Shown: piece after piece, positions 18,721-27,598 of the stretch
How positions within the stretch are numbered: the first letter of the stretch is position 1
Layout of the letters: each line of letters opens with the position of its first letter
Program-made: the position numbers and the translations under genes
The notes under the pieces: generated by a model
Told to the model about the DNA's origin: nothing
Database searches by the model: none
Seen by the model: the letters and a program-made list of their open reading frames with translations, nothing else
Source: an uncultured Caulobacterales bacterium
GTDB taxonomy: Bacteria > Pseudomonadota > Alphaproteobacteria > Caulobacterales > Maricaulaceae
NCBI GenBank assembly: GCA_937923965.1
Contig: CALDTL010000190.1
Coordinates: 1-36,694, forward strand
Direction of reading: 5' to 3'
Length of the DNA stretch: 36,694 nucleotides

Positions 18721-20886
18721 ATGACCGCGATTAGCTTCAAGAGCCGAAAATCCATAAAGCCGCGTGAAGAGGGTGAAATCTACAAGATTTTGAAGGCTGC
18801 CAATATCGCCTGTGCGCGGATCGGTGAAAATCGGATCATTCAACATGTTGAAGGCGATGCGGCGAAGGCATTGGGTTTGGACACAAATGAAGATCTTATT
18901 GGGTTAGATGTCGCGCAGCTCTTGCAAGGCTTCAAAGTCGAGGACCCCGTAACCGGTAAAGTGTTCACGTCTGGGGACTTTGCTGCACGCATGGACTCAT
19001 CCTTAAAGGCAGATGAGGGCCACAGAAACTCCGTTGTCCTGACGACACGAGATGGTCGCCGGCTGCGTGTGAATAGCTGGTTTGATGGCGCTACGTCTTG
19101 CACGATGGCGATACGGGATATCACCGTGGAGAGCCGGTACCGAAACCTATTTGAAATCGCCATGTCCGCCGCGGATGCTGGCTTTTGGTCGATGGATTTT
19201 AAAACGAGAAAATTCACATTTTCGGCCTCGGTGACGGGCCGTTTAACGAAAGATGAGCAAGCCAAGTTGCAAGCGACAGGGTTGTTTTCGATCATCCATC
19301 CCGATGATGTCGAGGCAACACATGCCCAATGGCGAGACGCCATAGAGGCGAGGCGTGATTTCGATCTGAAATATCGTGTGCGCCTAGAGACGGGCGGCAC
19401 GTTCTGGCAACGCTCCATTGGACAGATAGATTGTGCGCCTGACGGAACACCCTTAGGCGCGACAGCCTTTGTTATGGATATTAGCGAAGAGGTAAATAAG
19501 GCAAAAGCCTTGAATGACGAACGGTCCGCTTCAAAAGCCAAGTCAGATTTCCTCGCGAGAATGAGTCATGAAATCCGCACGCCTCTTAATGCCATTATTG
19601 GCATGAGCGATAGTTTGCATGATGAAGAGCTGAGCGACGATGTGCGCGATGTGATCTGCGATATAGAAACTGCAGCCGAGGGACTAAATAATCTTTTATC
19701 TCGAACGCTCGATCATGCAAAACTCATGAGTGATAAAGTTGAAATAAATTTAGACGCGGCAGATCCTCGCCAACTCTTGGAAACGGTCTCGCGTTTGTGG
19801 AGGCCTCAAATCTCACGTAAGGGCCTGAAATTTCAACTTATCATAGACCCGAAATTACCGTCATCTCTAATTATAGACGAATTTCGATTACAACAATGTT
19901 TGAACAATCTTCTGTCCAATGCAGCCAAGTTCACTAAGACTGGCAGTGTCTCCCTGATCGCTAAGGCGGTGAGTGTTCAAGGTAATGCCCGTGTGCTCTT
20001 TGCCGTGAAAGACACTGGGATTGGTATGTCGGACGCTGAAGTCGCGCGTGTTTTTGACCCCTTCACCCAGGCCGATAATTCCATTCAACGCGAATATGGC
20101 GGAACCGGTCTTGGGATGAGTATTACGAAAAATCTGTGCGAACTCATGGAGGGTCAAATCCGTGTGAAATCTCAGCCGGGAGCAGGGTCTACATTTGCAG
20201 TTATTTTGCCCCTTTTGGAGGTCGGTTCAAACCTGCTTACGCCTCCCGAGGAGGTCTCAGAACCCCCTTTTGCCGCGCCGCCTCTAGCCGATAATGTCTC
20301 TGTTCCGCCTGCGCCAGCTATTGAACCCTCTACCCCAAAGCCTGGCGCAGATGAGCCGCCTCACTTGGCTGAGCTGCGCGTGGACGAGCCTGCTCAGTTG
20401 GCAGAGCCGGGGATAGGTTCAATCGCAAACCTCCGCGCTCAAGAAGCGGAGACCGCCAAAGCGTCGAAGCCCTTTGAAGGCCTTAATGTCTTATGCGTGG
20501 AGGATAATCCCATCAATCAGAAAGTTGTGAAGCGCCTAATCGGAAAACGCGTGAGCCAGCTCTATTTTGCAGATAATGGCCGAGAGGCCTTAAACGTGCT
20601 GAATACGGTCCCCGTCGACGTTGTACTGATGGATATTCACATGCCAATTATGGACGGCATTGAAACGACGCTCGAAATCCGAAAATCAAGCGAGACCTAT
20701 GCCAATGTCATTATTATCGCCCTGACGGCAGATCCCGATTATCAACAGCGCCGGATTTGCCGGAATATCGGCATGGATGATACAATTGCTAAGCCTGTGA
20801 AACGTGAAGATATTTTGGAAGCTTTCGACCGAACCCTATCGCGGCTTTCAGAAAAATATGGTCAGGAAGTCGCGCTCACTGCCTAA
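18721..20886 (+). CDS. PAS-containing hybrid sensor histidine kinase
   Basis: This 721-aa cytoplasmic kinase has no membrane helices. A divergent N-terminal PAS-like region covers about 20-140, and a PAS/PAC domain about 140-265 (with FWQRSIGQIDCAPDG). HisKA has KSDFLARMSHEIRTPLNAI (His283), and the HATPase has NLLSNAAKFTKTG, DTGIGM and GGTGLGMSI. A Pro/Ala/Glu-rich linker covers about 505-580. The C-terminal receiver has VLCVEDNPINQ, phospho-acceptor Asp638 in VVLMDIHMPIMDG, and Lys in IAKPVK. The ATG at 18721 has AGGGA five bases ahead; a frame extension to TTG 18691 is less likely. No partner regulator is adjacent, so phosphate probably passes to a distant histidine phosphotransferase. Confidence 0.9.
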   Translation: MTAISFKSRKSIKPREEGEIYKILKAANIACARIGENRIIQHVEGDAAKALGLDTNEDLIGLDVAQLLQGFKVEDPVTGKVFTSGDFAARMDSSLKADEGHRNSVVLTTRDGRRLRVNSWFDGATSCTMAIRDITVESRYRNLFEIAMSAADAGFWSMDFKTRKFTFSASVTGRLTKDEQAKLQATGLFSIIHPDDVEATHAQWRDAIEARRDFDLKYRVRLETGGTFWQRSIGQIDCAPDGTPLGATAFVMDISEEVNKAKALNDERSASKAKSDFLARMSHEIRTPLNAIIGMSDSLHDEELSDDVRDVICDIETAAEGLNNLLSRTLDHAKLMSDKVEINLDAADPRQLLETVSRLWRPQISRKGLKFQLIIDPKLPSSLIIDEFRLQQCLNNLLSNAAKFTKTGSVSLIAKAVSVQGNARVLFAVKDTGIGMSDAEVARVFDPFTQADNSIQREYGGTGLGMSITKNLCELMEGQIRVKSQPGAGSTFAVILPLLEVGSNLLTPPEEVSEPPFAAPPLADNVSVPPAPAIEPSTPKPGADEPPHLAELRVDEPAQLAEPGIGSIANLRAQEAETAKASKPFEGLNVLCVEDNPINQKVVKRLIGKRVSQLYFADNGREALNVLNTVPVDVVLMDIHMPIMDGIETTLEIRKSSETYANVIIIALTADPDYQQRRICRNIGMDDTIAKPVKREDILEAFDRTLSRLSEKYGQEVALTA

Positions 20887-20910
20887 TCATATGCCGATAT
20901 GATGGACGGT

Positions 20911-21765
20911 CTAAACAGGGAAGTTATCAATAAGGCGCACGCTTTGGCCTTGGTTGGGGCAATGCGCCGCGACGAGCACGCGGGCCGGCCCATTCAGATA
21001 ACCGCCCTCTAAGACCGTCAGCGAGTTCGGGCTTCTGACTTCGACATAATCGACGGATGAAAACCCAGCTTTGAGAAGCGCAGATTTAGCTTCGGAGGTG
21101 GCCATGTCGACATGCTGACCCTCACGCATATCGGCCGCACATTTTCTCATGATGATATTTAATTTCCGGGCTAGGGTAAGGCCGGTCTCGTCGAAATAGG
21201 CATTTCGTGACGATAGGGCCAATCCGTGCGCATCGCGGGCAATGGGCGCGCCGATGATTTTGATGGGCATATCCAAATCTTCGACAAGCCGCCGAATGGT
21301 TGCGAGTTGCTGATAATCTTTTTCGCCAAATATCGCCGTATCGGGCTGCACGCGGTTGAAGAGTTTGGCCACAACGAGGGCCACGCCGTCAAAAAAAGTT
21401 GGGCGATAATCCGTCTCTAGGCCTTTGGCTACGCCGCCGACCTGCACGGTCGTGGCATGATGCACATTATACATAGTGTCTGGGTTGGGGATATAGACCA
21501 TGTCTACACCTTCCGCCTTTAGCAGGCGGGCGTCTTCTTTTTCTGTTCGGGGATAAGCCTCAAGATCTTCGCCCGGCGCAAATTGCGTCGGATTGACGAA
21601 GATAGAGACGACAACGCGCTCGCCATATTTTTTGGCAAGCCGCACGAGGGAGAGATGACCTTCATGCAGAGCGCCCATCGTTGGAACAAAGACGATGCGA
21701 TCGCCTGATCCACGCCAACTCCATATGACCTTCCGCAGGCCGCGCTCTGTTCGCACTAAGTCCAT
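20911..21765 (-). CDS. panC: Pantothenate synthetase
   Basis: This 284-aa cytoplasmic enzyme joins pantoate and beta-alanine with ATP to give pantothenate for CoA synthesis. Family signatures are VPTMGALHEGHLSLV (HxGH motif, His34 and His37), VSIFVNPTQFAPGEDL, AIFGEKDYQQL, and the KMSKS-like ALSSRNAYF. The length is normal. It starts 15 bases after the end of the carboxypeptidase gene on the same strand, so the two probably form an operon. panB is not in the window. Confidence 0.96.
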   Translation of the reverse strand: MDLVRTERGLRKVIWSWRGSGDRIVFVPTMGALHEGHLSLVRLAKKYGERVVVSIFVNPTQFAPGEDLEAYPRTEKEDARLLKAEGVDMVYIPNPDTMYNVHHATTVQVGGVAKGLETDYRPTFFDGVALVVAKLFNRVQPDTAIFGEKDYQQLATIRRLVEDLDMPIKIIGAPIARDAHGLALSSRNAYFDETGLTLARKLNIIMRKCAADMREGQHVDMATSEAKSALLKAGFSSVDYVEVRSPNSLTVLEGGYLNGPARVLVAAHCPNQGQSVRLIDNFPV

Positions 21766-21780
21766 ATGTGCGTTTAGGCC

Positions 21781-22893
21781 TTAGGGCGAAATAAGCAAAC
21801 ATTTGGTTTGAGGATGCGCCGATTTTATGTCCCTGCAGGCCTGTTTAGCCTTTGGGGATGATAGTCCTGATAAGCGCAGCTGAAAAACAGGACGTCCCTG
21901 AAGAAAGCCGCTGGAGATGTCTGCTGGGCTTTGGGGCGCAAATTCTGCGGCCAATGCGCGGGCATAGGGTTCGTTGGGCAGGTTTTGGACGCGGATAGCC
22001 CAAGGCTGAGGCGCTTTGCGCATTGCGGCCCCGCGCAAAATTGTCGTCGGGGCATTTTGCGAGGCCAGAATAAGCTGGGGGCCCTGCGACGCCGGCAGAA
22101 CGCCCATCACATCGAACCCGCGCTCTATGAGGTCACGCATATGAGCATTGCGGCTTTTTCCGCTCGCACCGCCGAAAATAATCGCGACTTGACGACGATT
22201 ATGTCTGATGGCGCTCACCATTAGGTTATAACCGGAGGCATTGATATAGCCGGTCTTAAATCCGTCGACCTCAGGCATATCATGGAGCAGGGCATTCGTG
22301 TTCTTTTTCCCGCGAAACGTCTTTTGTCCGAAATAGTGATAGCGATCATAATGGGTCGAAAGAATTGAATTGGCGAGTTTTGCCATATCTCGCGCTGTCG
22401 TGACTTGCTCGGGGTGGGGCAAGCCATTGGCTGTTTTGAAGGTCGTTCGCGTCATCCCGAGGCTTCGCGCCTTGGCCGTCATCATCTCTGCAAAACGCGC
22501 CTCAGTTCCGCCGAGCCGCTCCGCGAGGACCACAGCGGAGTCATTATGGCTGCGCACAGCGACGGATTGGATCAATTCGCCAATCGTGATGGTTTGTCCC
22601 GTGCGAAGCCCCAGTTCCACAGGCGGCGTCCGGGCTGCATTACGGGAGACTTTGACTTTTTCATTTAACGAAATCGCGCCGTCATCAAGTGCGTCGAACA
22701 CGAGATGCAGGGTCATAACTTTGGTTAGGGAGGCGGGATAGCGCTGCGAGTCAATATTGCGGGCGTGGACGATATCCAATGTGTCCGCGTCCAATATAAT
22801 GGAAGCATAGCGCTGCTTCGCGCCTATTGTCTGGGCCCAAGCGGGGCTGGCCAGTATCAGGCAACAAAAGCTTATCAAGAGAAATCGGATCAT
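21781..22893 (-). CDS. D-alanyl-D-alanine carboxypeptidase with C-terminal SPOR domain
   Basis: This 370-aa serine peptidase of the S11/PBP5-6 family trims the terminal D-Ala from peptidoglycan stem peptides in the periplasm. The signal peptide ends LASPAWA (about residue 20). Active-site motifs are SxxK in RYPASLTKVMT (Ser55, Lys58), SxN-type SHND in VRSHNDSAVV, and KTG in DGFKTGYINASG. The last 40 residues (RPVFQLRLSGLSSPKAKQA and following) look like a SPOR domain, which binds denuded glycan at division sites. The start has GAGGA seven bases ahead. A perfect CtrA site sits 34 bases upstream, so septal, cell-cycle-timed action is a reasonable inference. Confidence 0.92.
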   Translation of the reverse strand: MIRFLLISFCCLILASPAWAQTIGAKQRYASIILDADTLDIVHARNIDSQRYPASLTKVMTLHLVFDALDDGAISLNEKVKVSRNAARTPPVELGLRTGQTITIGELIQSVAVRSHNDSAVVLAERLGGTEARFAEMMTAKARSLGMTRTTFKTANGLPHPEQVTTARDMAKLANSILSTHYDRYHYFGQKTFRGKKNTNALLHDMPEVDGFKTGYINASGYNLMVSAIRHNRRQVAIIFGGASGKSRNAHMRDLIERGFDVMGVLPASQGPQLILASQNAPTTILRGAAMRKAPQPWAIRVQNLPNEPYARALAAEFAPQSPADISSGFLQGRPVFQLRLSGLSSPKAKQACRDIKSAHPQTKCLLISP

Positions 22894-22926
22894 CCCTCCG
22901 TCCTCGCCCGCAAGGGTTATGATAGG

Positions 22927-22942
22927 GTTAATGGGGTGTTAA
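22927..22942 (-). promoter_or_regulatory. CtrA-type binding site upstream of the carboxypeptidase
   Basis: Read on the minus strand it is TTAA-CACCCCA-TTAAC, a perfect full CtrA consensus. It lies 34 bases before the carboxypeptidase start and 80 bases before the clpS start on the other strand, so it could control either or both. Its orientation points to the carboxypeptidase. Confidence 0.6.
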
Positions 22943-23021
22943 ATTTACTGTTATCAGCTTTCTTCAGTTTTCGGTGCTTAGCGTCTTGGCGCGCTCGGCG
23001 AACGTCCTATATAAAGCCCCC

Positions 23022-23378
23022 ATGAGCGAACGATTCACACAGCCATATGCGGGTCCCGACAAGGACAAAGGTGCCGAAGGCGGAGAAGAGCGCGGCGTTG
23101 CGACAAAAATTCGCCCGAAGACCAAGAAGCCGTCTATGTGGCGCGTGATTTTAATGAATGATGATTACACGCCGATGGAATTTGTCGTGTCTATCCTGAT
23201 GGGGATTTTTAATAAAACCTCCGAAGAAGCCACGCAAATCATGCTCAACGTCCATCAATCGGGCGTTGGCACCTGCGGCGTCTACACCTTCGAAGTCGCG
23301 GAAACCAAAGTTGCGCAGGTCATGGATAGCGCCAAACGCGCCCAACACCCCCTGCAATGCACGCTGGAGAAGGTGTGA
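23022..23378 (+). CDS. clpS: ATP-dependent Clp protease adaptor ClpS
   Basis: This 118-aa protein recognises N-degron substrates and delivers them to ClpA-ClpP. The first ~35 residues are a polar flexible extension. The ClpS core follows with [19 protein letters not shown] (ligand-pocket Asn46, Asp47, Asp48), [22 protein letters not shown] (given here only as the IMLNVHQSG...[11 protein letters not shown] pattern), and a closing [10 protein letters not shown]. The ATG at 23022 gives a normal length; no good ribosome site precedes it and a TATATAA-like stretch is close by, so a very short or absent leader is possible. clpA follows downstream, with one small gene between. Confidence 0.95.
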   Translation: MSERFTQPYAGPDKDKGAEGGEERGVATKIRPKTKKPSMWRVILMNDDYTPMEFVVSILMGIFNKTSEEATQIMLNVHQSGVGTCGVYTFEVAETKVAQVMDSAKRAQHPLQCTLEKV

Positions 23379-23382
23379 GTGT

Positions 23383-23670
23383 ATGTCAAAAGACGGGCGA
23401 TCAATTGAAGAGCGCGTAATTTTGAAAATGATGGGTTTGGGGTTCATTGATATAAGAGCTGATGCCGGGAAAGAAGTCGGAACTAACAAGGAGCGAATGA
23501 AAGCTTATATAATTTCAGATTTGTATCATAATGTTCCGGGAAGTCTGGCTCATGGTGTCGACGCCTCTGAGATACTTAAAGAAATTCATGAAAGAGCGAA
23601 GCGCCATGGTGTGGAGCGCTACGTCATAAATGCAGAAGCATGGGCAAGACGTAGCTCCGAGAAAGAGTAA
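23383..23670 (+). CDS. Small unrecognised protein between clpS and clpA
   Basis: This 95-aa protein is not recognised. It is charged and mainly helical by appearance, with SIEERVILKMMGLGF, a middle GTNKERMKAYIISDLYHN, and a C-terminal Lys/Arg/Glu-rich helix (EILKEIHERAKRHG) ending WARRSSEKE. There is no signal peptide or membrane segment. The start ATG lies four bases after the clpS stop with AGAAGG ahead, so it is probably translated from the clpS message. Its base composition is more AT-rich than clpS or clpA, which suggests it was added to the locus. Confidence 0.6.
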   Translation: MSKDGRSIEERVILKMMGLGFIDIRADAGKEVGTNKERMKAYIISDLYHNVPGSLAHGVDASEILKEIHERAKRHGVERYVINAEAWARRSSEKE

Positions 23671-23945
23671 GTCTAATTAAAGATCAGGCCATTCTTGTTT
23701 TGAATGCAGCGTGTTTGGGATAATCTCATAGCTATAGGGCAGGGAGAAATGACCTGGAACATGGCTGACGCCTTGCGATAAGTTGTCAACATGACATGAA
23801 AAACCTTTGCGTCCAGCCCCTTCTCCTCAGCGGCGAATCTCGCCCATATTCTGTTCATCACATTTATCTCATTAAGGTGTGACAGTTTGCGACTTGATTC
23901 ATGGCGGGATGTCCCCACATCCTTTTATCGAAAGGAAACACTTCT
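23671..23945. other. Intergenic region before clpA
   Basis: This 275-base stretch between the 95-aa gene and clpA has no convincing gene. An 81-codon minus-strand frame across it has no family resemblance and no ribosome site and is treated as chance. A separate clpA promoter is expected here, but no clear heat-shock or sigma-70 boxes were recognised. Confidence 0.4.
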
Positions 23946-26261
23946 ATGGCCTCTTTTTCCCCCATTTTGGAAGAAACCATCCACCGTGCGCTGACTTTGG
24001 CGAGTGATCGCAAGCATGAGCTGGCAACGCTCGAGCATCTATTGCTCGCGCTGTTGGATGACAAAGACGCTGCGGCCGTCATTACGGCGTGCGATGTCGA
24101 TCTTGAGCCTCTGCGTGCCGATGTGATGCGCTATCTTGATGAGGATCTCGCGTCGCTCTTTGTCGAAGATTTTGAGGAAGCCCGCCCGACGGCAGGGTTC
24201 CATCGCGTGATTCAGCGCGCCGTTATTCACGTCCAAAGCTCTGGCCGCGAAGAAGTCACGGGCGCAAATGCGCTTGTCGCGCTTTTCGCCGAGCGCGAGT
24301 CCCACGCCGTCTATTTCCTGCAAGAGCGGGATATGACGCGCTATGACGCCGTCAATTATATCTCCCACGGCATTAGCAAAACCGGCGAGGCGTCTGCGTC
24401 AAAATCCCCATTAGGCGCAGATACGCCCGAAGGTGAAGACGCCAAGAAGAAAGACCCGCTCAAGGAATATACGGTCAACCTGAATCAAAAAGCCAAAGAC
24501 GGCGATATTGATCCACTTATCGGCCGCGATAATGAGGTTGAGCGCTGCATTATGGTGCTCTCGCGCCGCCGCAAGAATAACCCGCTGCTTGTGGGCGATC
24601 CCGGCGTCGGGAAAACGGCAATCGCCGAAGGTATCGCCCGCCGCATCGTGCAAGGCGAAGTGCCAGATGTTTTGGCGGATGCCACAATTTACTCGCTCGA
24701 TATGGGCGCGCTGCTGGCTGGCACGCGCTACCGCGGTGACTTTGAGGAACGCCTCAAAGCTGTCGTGACCCAATTACAGGAAACTGACGGCGCGGTGCTG
24801 TTCATCGACGAAATCCATACCATCATCGGTGCGGGCGCAACATCAGGCGGGGCGATGGACGCCTCCAACCTGCTGAAACCGGCTCTACAGTCCGGCAATC
24901 TGCGCTGCATGGGCTCAACGACCTATAAGGAATATCGCCAGCATTTCGAAAAGGACCGCGCGCTCTCACGCCGCTTCCTGAAAATCGACGTGTCAGAACC
25001 AACCGCCGAGGACGCAGTGAAAATCCTGCAAGGCCTGAAAGTCTATTTCGAAGAGTTTCACGATGTGACCTATTCGGCTGCCGCCATCCAAGGGGCAGTG
25101 GATCTCTCCGTTCGCCACATCACGGATCGCAAGCTACCGGACAAAGCGATCGACATTATCGACGAAGCGGGCGCGCGGACGAAACTCGTGGCGGAAGACA
25201 AGCGCCGCAAGAAGATCGGCATAAAAGAGATAGAAAGCGTGATTGCGAAAATTGCCCGCATCCCGCCAAAGAGCATTTCGCGCGACGACGAGAAAGCGCT
25301 CAAATCTCTGCCGATGGACCTCAAACGTATGGTCTTCGGTCAGGACGACGCGATTGAGCAAGTTGCCTCTGCGGTGAAACTCGCCCGCGCGGGATTGCGC
25401 GAGCCGAATAAGCCGATTGGGTCCTATCTCTTCGCCGGACCAACAGGCGTCGGTAAAACCGAAGTCGCCAAACAGCTCGCCATGACGCAAGGTCTGGAGC
25501 TGCTACGCTTCGACATGTCCGAATATATGGAACGCCATACGGTCTCGCGCCTTATCGGTGCGCCTCCCGGATATGTCGGCTATGATCAAGGCGGCCTCCT
25601 CACGGATGCGGTGAATCAAAACCCTCATTCTATCTTGCTCCTCGACGAGATCGAAAAAGCCCATCCGGACATCTACAACATCCTGCTGCAGGTCATGGAT
25701 AATGGCTTCCTGACGGACGCGAATGGCCGCAAGGTCGACTTCCGCAATGTCATCTTAATCATGACAACAAATGCGGGCGCGGCAGATGCGTCAAAGGCCG
25801 AAATCGGATTTGGCCGAGGCCTCAAGGATGACGAGCAAGAGGCCGCGATCCAGCGCCGCTTCACGCCGGAATTTCGGAATCGTCTCGACGCGGTTGTTAG
25901 CTTTGCGGCGCTTACGCCGGAAGATATTGCCAAGGTTGTCGACAAGTTCGTCATTCAACTCGAAGCGCAACTCTCCGAGCGGAAGATTGAATTTGAACTC
26001 TCCAAAGGGGCGAACCTTTGGCTTGCAAATAAAGGCTATGACAAACGCTACGGCGCGCGTCCGCTGGGCCGGGCCATCCAAGAATATATCAAAAAGCCGC
26101 TCGCGGATGAGATCTTATTCGGGAAGCTGAAAACCGGCGGATTGGTCAAAGTCGGCGTGGACCGCAAGAAGGAAAACCTGACCTTCAAGATTGTGCCGCC
26201 CGCCAAGGGTAAAGCCTCTGGCAAGGGGTCCAAAGCGCCGAAACCGAAGGAAGATGCGTAG
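23946..26261 (+). CDS. clpA: ATP-dependent Clp protease ATP-binding subunit ClpA
   Basis: This 771-aa AAA+ unfoldase is a hexamer that feeds substrates to ClpP with the ClpS adaptor. A Clp-N repeat domain covers about 1-145. D1 has Walker [10 protein letters not shown] (Lys223) and Walker [12 protein letters not shown]2 has Walker [10 protein letters not shown] (Lys504) and Walker [14 protein letters not shown]. The ClpP-binding loop is the IGF tripeptide in [10 protein letters not shown], and the arginine-finger segment is [10 protein letters not shown]. There is no ClpB-type middle coiled coil. The start at 23946 has AAGGA about ten bases ahead; a frame extension to 23901 gives residues not typical of ClpA. 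The tail after residue 755 is Lys/Gly/Pro-rich. Confidence 0.97.
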   Translation: MASFSPILEETIHRALTLASDRKHELATLEHLLLALLDDKDAAAVITACDVDLEPLRADVMRYLDEDLASLFVEDFEEARPTAGFHRVIQRAVIHVQSSGREEVTGANALVALFAERESHAVYFLQERDMTRYDAVNYISHGISKTGEASASKSPLGADTPEGEDAKKKDPLKEYTVNLNQKAKDGDIDPLIGRDNEVERCIMVLSRRRKNNPLLVGDPGVGKTAIAEGIARRIVQGEVPDVLADATIYSLDMGALLAGTRYRGDFEERLKAVVTQLQETDGAVLFIDEIHTIIGAGATSGGAMDASNLLKPALQSGNLRCMGSTTYKEYRQHFEKDRALSRRFLKIDVSEPTAEDAVKILQGLKVYFEEFHDVTYSAAAIQGAVDLSVRHITDRKLPDKAIDIIDEAGARTKLVAEDKRRKKIGIKEIESVIAKIARIPPKSISRDDEKALKSLPMDLKRMVFGQDDAIEQVASAVKLARAGLREPNKPIGSYLFAGPTGVGKTEVAKQLAMTQGLELLRFDMSEYMERHTVSRLIGAPPGYVGYDQGGLLTDAVNQNPHSILLLDEIEKAHPDIYNILLQVMDNGFLTDANGRKVDFRNVILIMTTNAGAADASKAEIGFGRGLKDDEQEAAIQRRFTPEFRNRLDAVVSFAALTPEDIAKVVDKFVIQLEAQLSERKIEFELSKGANLWLANKGYDKRYGARPLGRAIQEYIKKPLADEILFGKLKTGGLVKVGVDRKKENLTFKIVPPAKGKASGKGSKAPKPKEDA

Positions 26262-26280
26262 AGCACTAAGCTTTATCTCT

Positions 26281-26360
26281 CCGTCACCCTCGGGCTTGAC
26301 CCGAGGGTCTATCGCGCCCCGTAAACATGGATCCTCGGGTCAAGCCCGAGGATGACGGGA
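26281..26360. repeat. Palindromic intergenic element A
   Basis: Two ~32-base arms are inverted copies of each other with about three mismatches, each bounded by CCGTCA and ATCCAT-like ends. Each arm is itself a hairpin, CCTCGGG-CTTGA-CCCGAGG or its complement. The spacer is about 16 bases. This is the general plan of the CGTCAT...ATCCA palindromic repeats common in proteobacterial intergenic DNA. It lies just after clpA and could act as a transcription end or a mobile mini-element. Confidence 0.75.
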
Positions 26361-26385
26361 TAGAGAGATAGGTTTAGAAAAAGCG

Positions 26386-26453
26386 CCGAGGCGGTAACGC
26401 CTCGGGTGTCCCAATGTAGAAACCGACCTGTTTCGGATAAGTGCAGACCTAAT
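26386..26453 (+). repeat. Duplicated non-coding block, copy A
   Basis: The 61 bases from 26393 to 26453 recur at 27199-27258 with two substitutions and one deletion. The block can fold: CCGAGGCG-GTAA-CGCCTCGG (26386-26405) and GAAAC-CGACCT-GTTTC (26419-26434), followed directly by an intrinsic terminator. This resembles the end of a small RNA or a structured 3' leader, but no promoter was identified. Confidence 0.6.
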
Positions 26454-26490
26454 AAAAAAACCGCGTTCCATAGGAGCGCGGTTTTTTTTT
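26454..26490 (+). terminator. Intrinsic terminator at the end of block A
   Basis: A nine-pair stem CCGCGTTCC / GGAGCGCGG (one G-T pair) with a three-base loop is preceded by seven A and followed by ten T. It is a strong plus-strand terminator, also usable in reverse. It could end the clpA message or a separate RNA covering block A. Confidence 0.85.
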
Positions 26491-26541
26491 TGGGTATTTA
26501 TTTGAGCTGTAAATTGAAGCGTTCTTGGTTAAACGTTTTGC

Positions 26542-26997
26542 ATGACAAAATTCACGCTAGAATATGTTCTTGATAATCATGGTTGGGCCAGCGTTAAGTT
26601 TTCCGATTTGAATGCAACATGTCAGTGGGCAGTCTCTTACCTTCACGATAGTCTGGCACAGTTGGCAGATATGGCTCTTGAGCTCAAAGGAGGTCTGTTG
26701 GACGCAAAAGCAGTTTTTATGGGCGAGCCCGGTGAGATACAGTTTGTCGTAAACGTAAAAAATGAAACGGCTTTTTATGAAGTTAGGGAGTATAGAGATT
26801 GGGCGAGTTGGGGAATGCATCCGCAAGATGATTATAAGGTCTTGCTGAAAGGAGACTGCCCGACCAGTCGAATTGTTCAACAAATCAGCACAAACCTCTG
26901 GAAAATTCATGAAGACATTGGTGTGGAGGAATATCAGAGGCGATGGATTGAGCATCCGTTTCCGATTGAAAAGTATAAAGCGCTTTTAGCTAAGTGA
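26542..26997 (+). CDS. Unrecognised 151-aa protein in the island
   Basis: This soluble protein of unknown function has no signal peptide or membrane segment. It has mixed alpha/beta character and is Trp/Tyr-rich in its second half (EVREYRDWASWGMHPQDD, EYQRRWIEHPFP). Size and composition resemble the small solitary proteins, including immunity-type proteins, often found in accessory DNA, but no family match can be claimed. It is more AT-rich than the clp genes and is flanked by the two copies of the duplicated non-coding block, which suggests gain or duplication of this segment. No partner gene is visible on the same strand. Confidence 0.6.
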   Translation: MTKFTLEYVLDNHGWASVKFSDLNATCQWAVSYLHDSLAQLADMALELKGGLLDAKAVFMGEPGEIQFVVNVKNETAFYEVREYRDWASWGMHPQDDYKVLLKGDCPTSRIVQQISTNLWKIHEDIGVEEYQRRWIEHPFPIEKYKALLAK

Positions 26998-27080
26998 GTC
27001 GTTAATTCCTCTGCTTAACTCGCGAGATCTAAGGCATCTGTAAATTAACCCTGCCTTTTCAACCCCGCCTTTCCGAACGT

Positions 27081-27156
27081 CGTCATCACAAGACTTGTTC
27101 TTGTGATCCACCTGTAGCTACTTTTGGATTGCAAGAACAAGTCTTGCAATGACGGG
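27081..27156. repeat. Palindromic intergenic element B
   Basis: It has the same plan as element A: outer CGTCAT...ATCCA / TGGAT...ATGACGGG boundaries and two inverted arms, each a hairpin with a five-base loop. Here the arm hairpins are CACAAGA-CTTGT-TCTTGTG and TGCAAGA-ACAAG-TCTTGCA, so the stem sequence differs completely from A while the ends and geometry are kept. The spacer is about 15 bases. Confidence 0.75.
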
Positions 27157-27198
27157 GTAGAGGGGGCGGTTTCATTTTTCACATCGCTTAGACGAGGG

Positions 27199-27290
27199 GG
27201 TAACGCATCGGGTGTCCCAATGTGGAAACCGACCTGTTTCGGATAGTGCAGACCTAATTAATAAGCCGAGTTTGACAGAGCGCGGTTTGT
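27199..27290 (+). repeat. Duplicated non-coding block, copy B
   Basis: Bases 27199-27258 match copy A. The GAAACCGACCTGTTTC hairpin is intact, but the first hairpin is weakened by mismatches, and the terminator-like tail (GAGCGCGGTTTG) has lost its long stem and T run. This looks like a decayed duplicate of block A. Confidence 0.6.
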
Positions 27291-27304
27291 TCAGTTTAAG
27301 GATT

Positions 27305-27598
27305 TTAAACCGGCTCCTGGGTTAGATTGAAGTCTTGTAAAAAATCGAACCTGTCTCGCCACATATTTTGAGCCTCTTGCCGAGTAAATTTAGCGCGGCG
27401 GCGAGCCTCAGCTGACCGCTGCCTTAAGCGCTGACTGTCGGACCGCGTGTTCTCTAATTTTTTTACCGGACATAAATCTGAAAAATCAGGCTCTTGAATT
27501 ATCTCAAGGGTATAGTTTGTTCCATAAATAGGAACAGCCACTTCAATTTGATGTTTCGCGAGGCGATTAGCCACAAGTTTATGCACGTTGGAAGGCAT
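27305..27598 (-). CDS. Unrecognised 97-aa protein in the island
   Basis: This small soluble protein has no recognised domain. The N-terminal half (VHKLVANRLAKHQIEV, then GTNYTLEII) looks alpha/beta. The C-terminal half is strongly basic and helical (RLRQRSAEARRRAKFTRQEA) and could bind nucleic acid, which is only a guess from charge. There is no clear ribosome site before the ATG. An AT-rich region with several inverted repeats lies upstream, about 90 and 115 bases from the start, and may be its operator. There is a modest chance that this is not a real gene. Confidence 0.45.
   Translation of the reverse strand: MPSNVHKLVANRLAKHQIEVAVPIYGTNYTLEIIQEPDFSDLCPVKKLENTRSDSQRLRQRSAEARRRAKFTRQEAQNMWRDRFDFLQDFNLTQEPV

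Noticed and set aside
23673-23918. 81-codon minus-strand frame between the 95-aa gene and clpA
   Set aside because: No recognisable domain, no ribosome site, and it occupies the expected clpA promoter region.
26386-27290. Integron gene cassettes with attC sites
   Set aside because: The duplicated blocks lack the R'/R'' core site pattern (GTTRRRY and its inverse) and no integrase is present.
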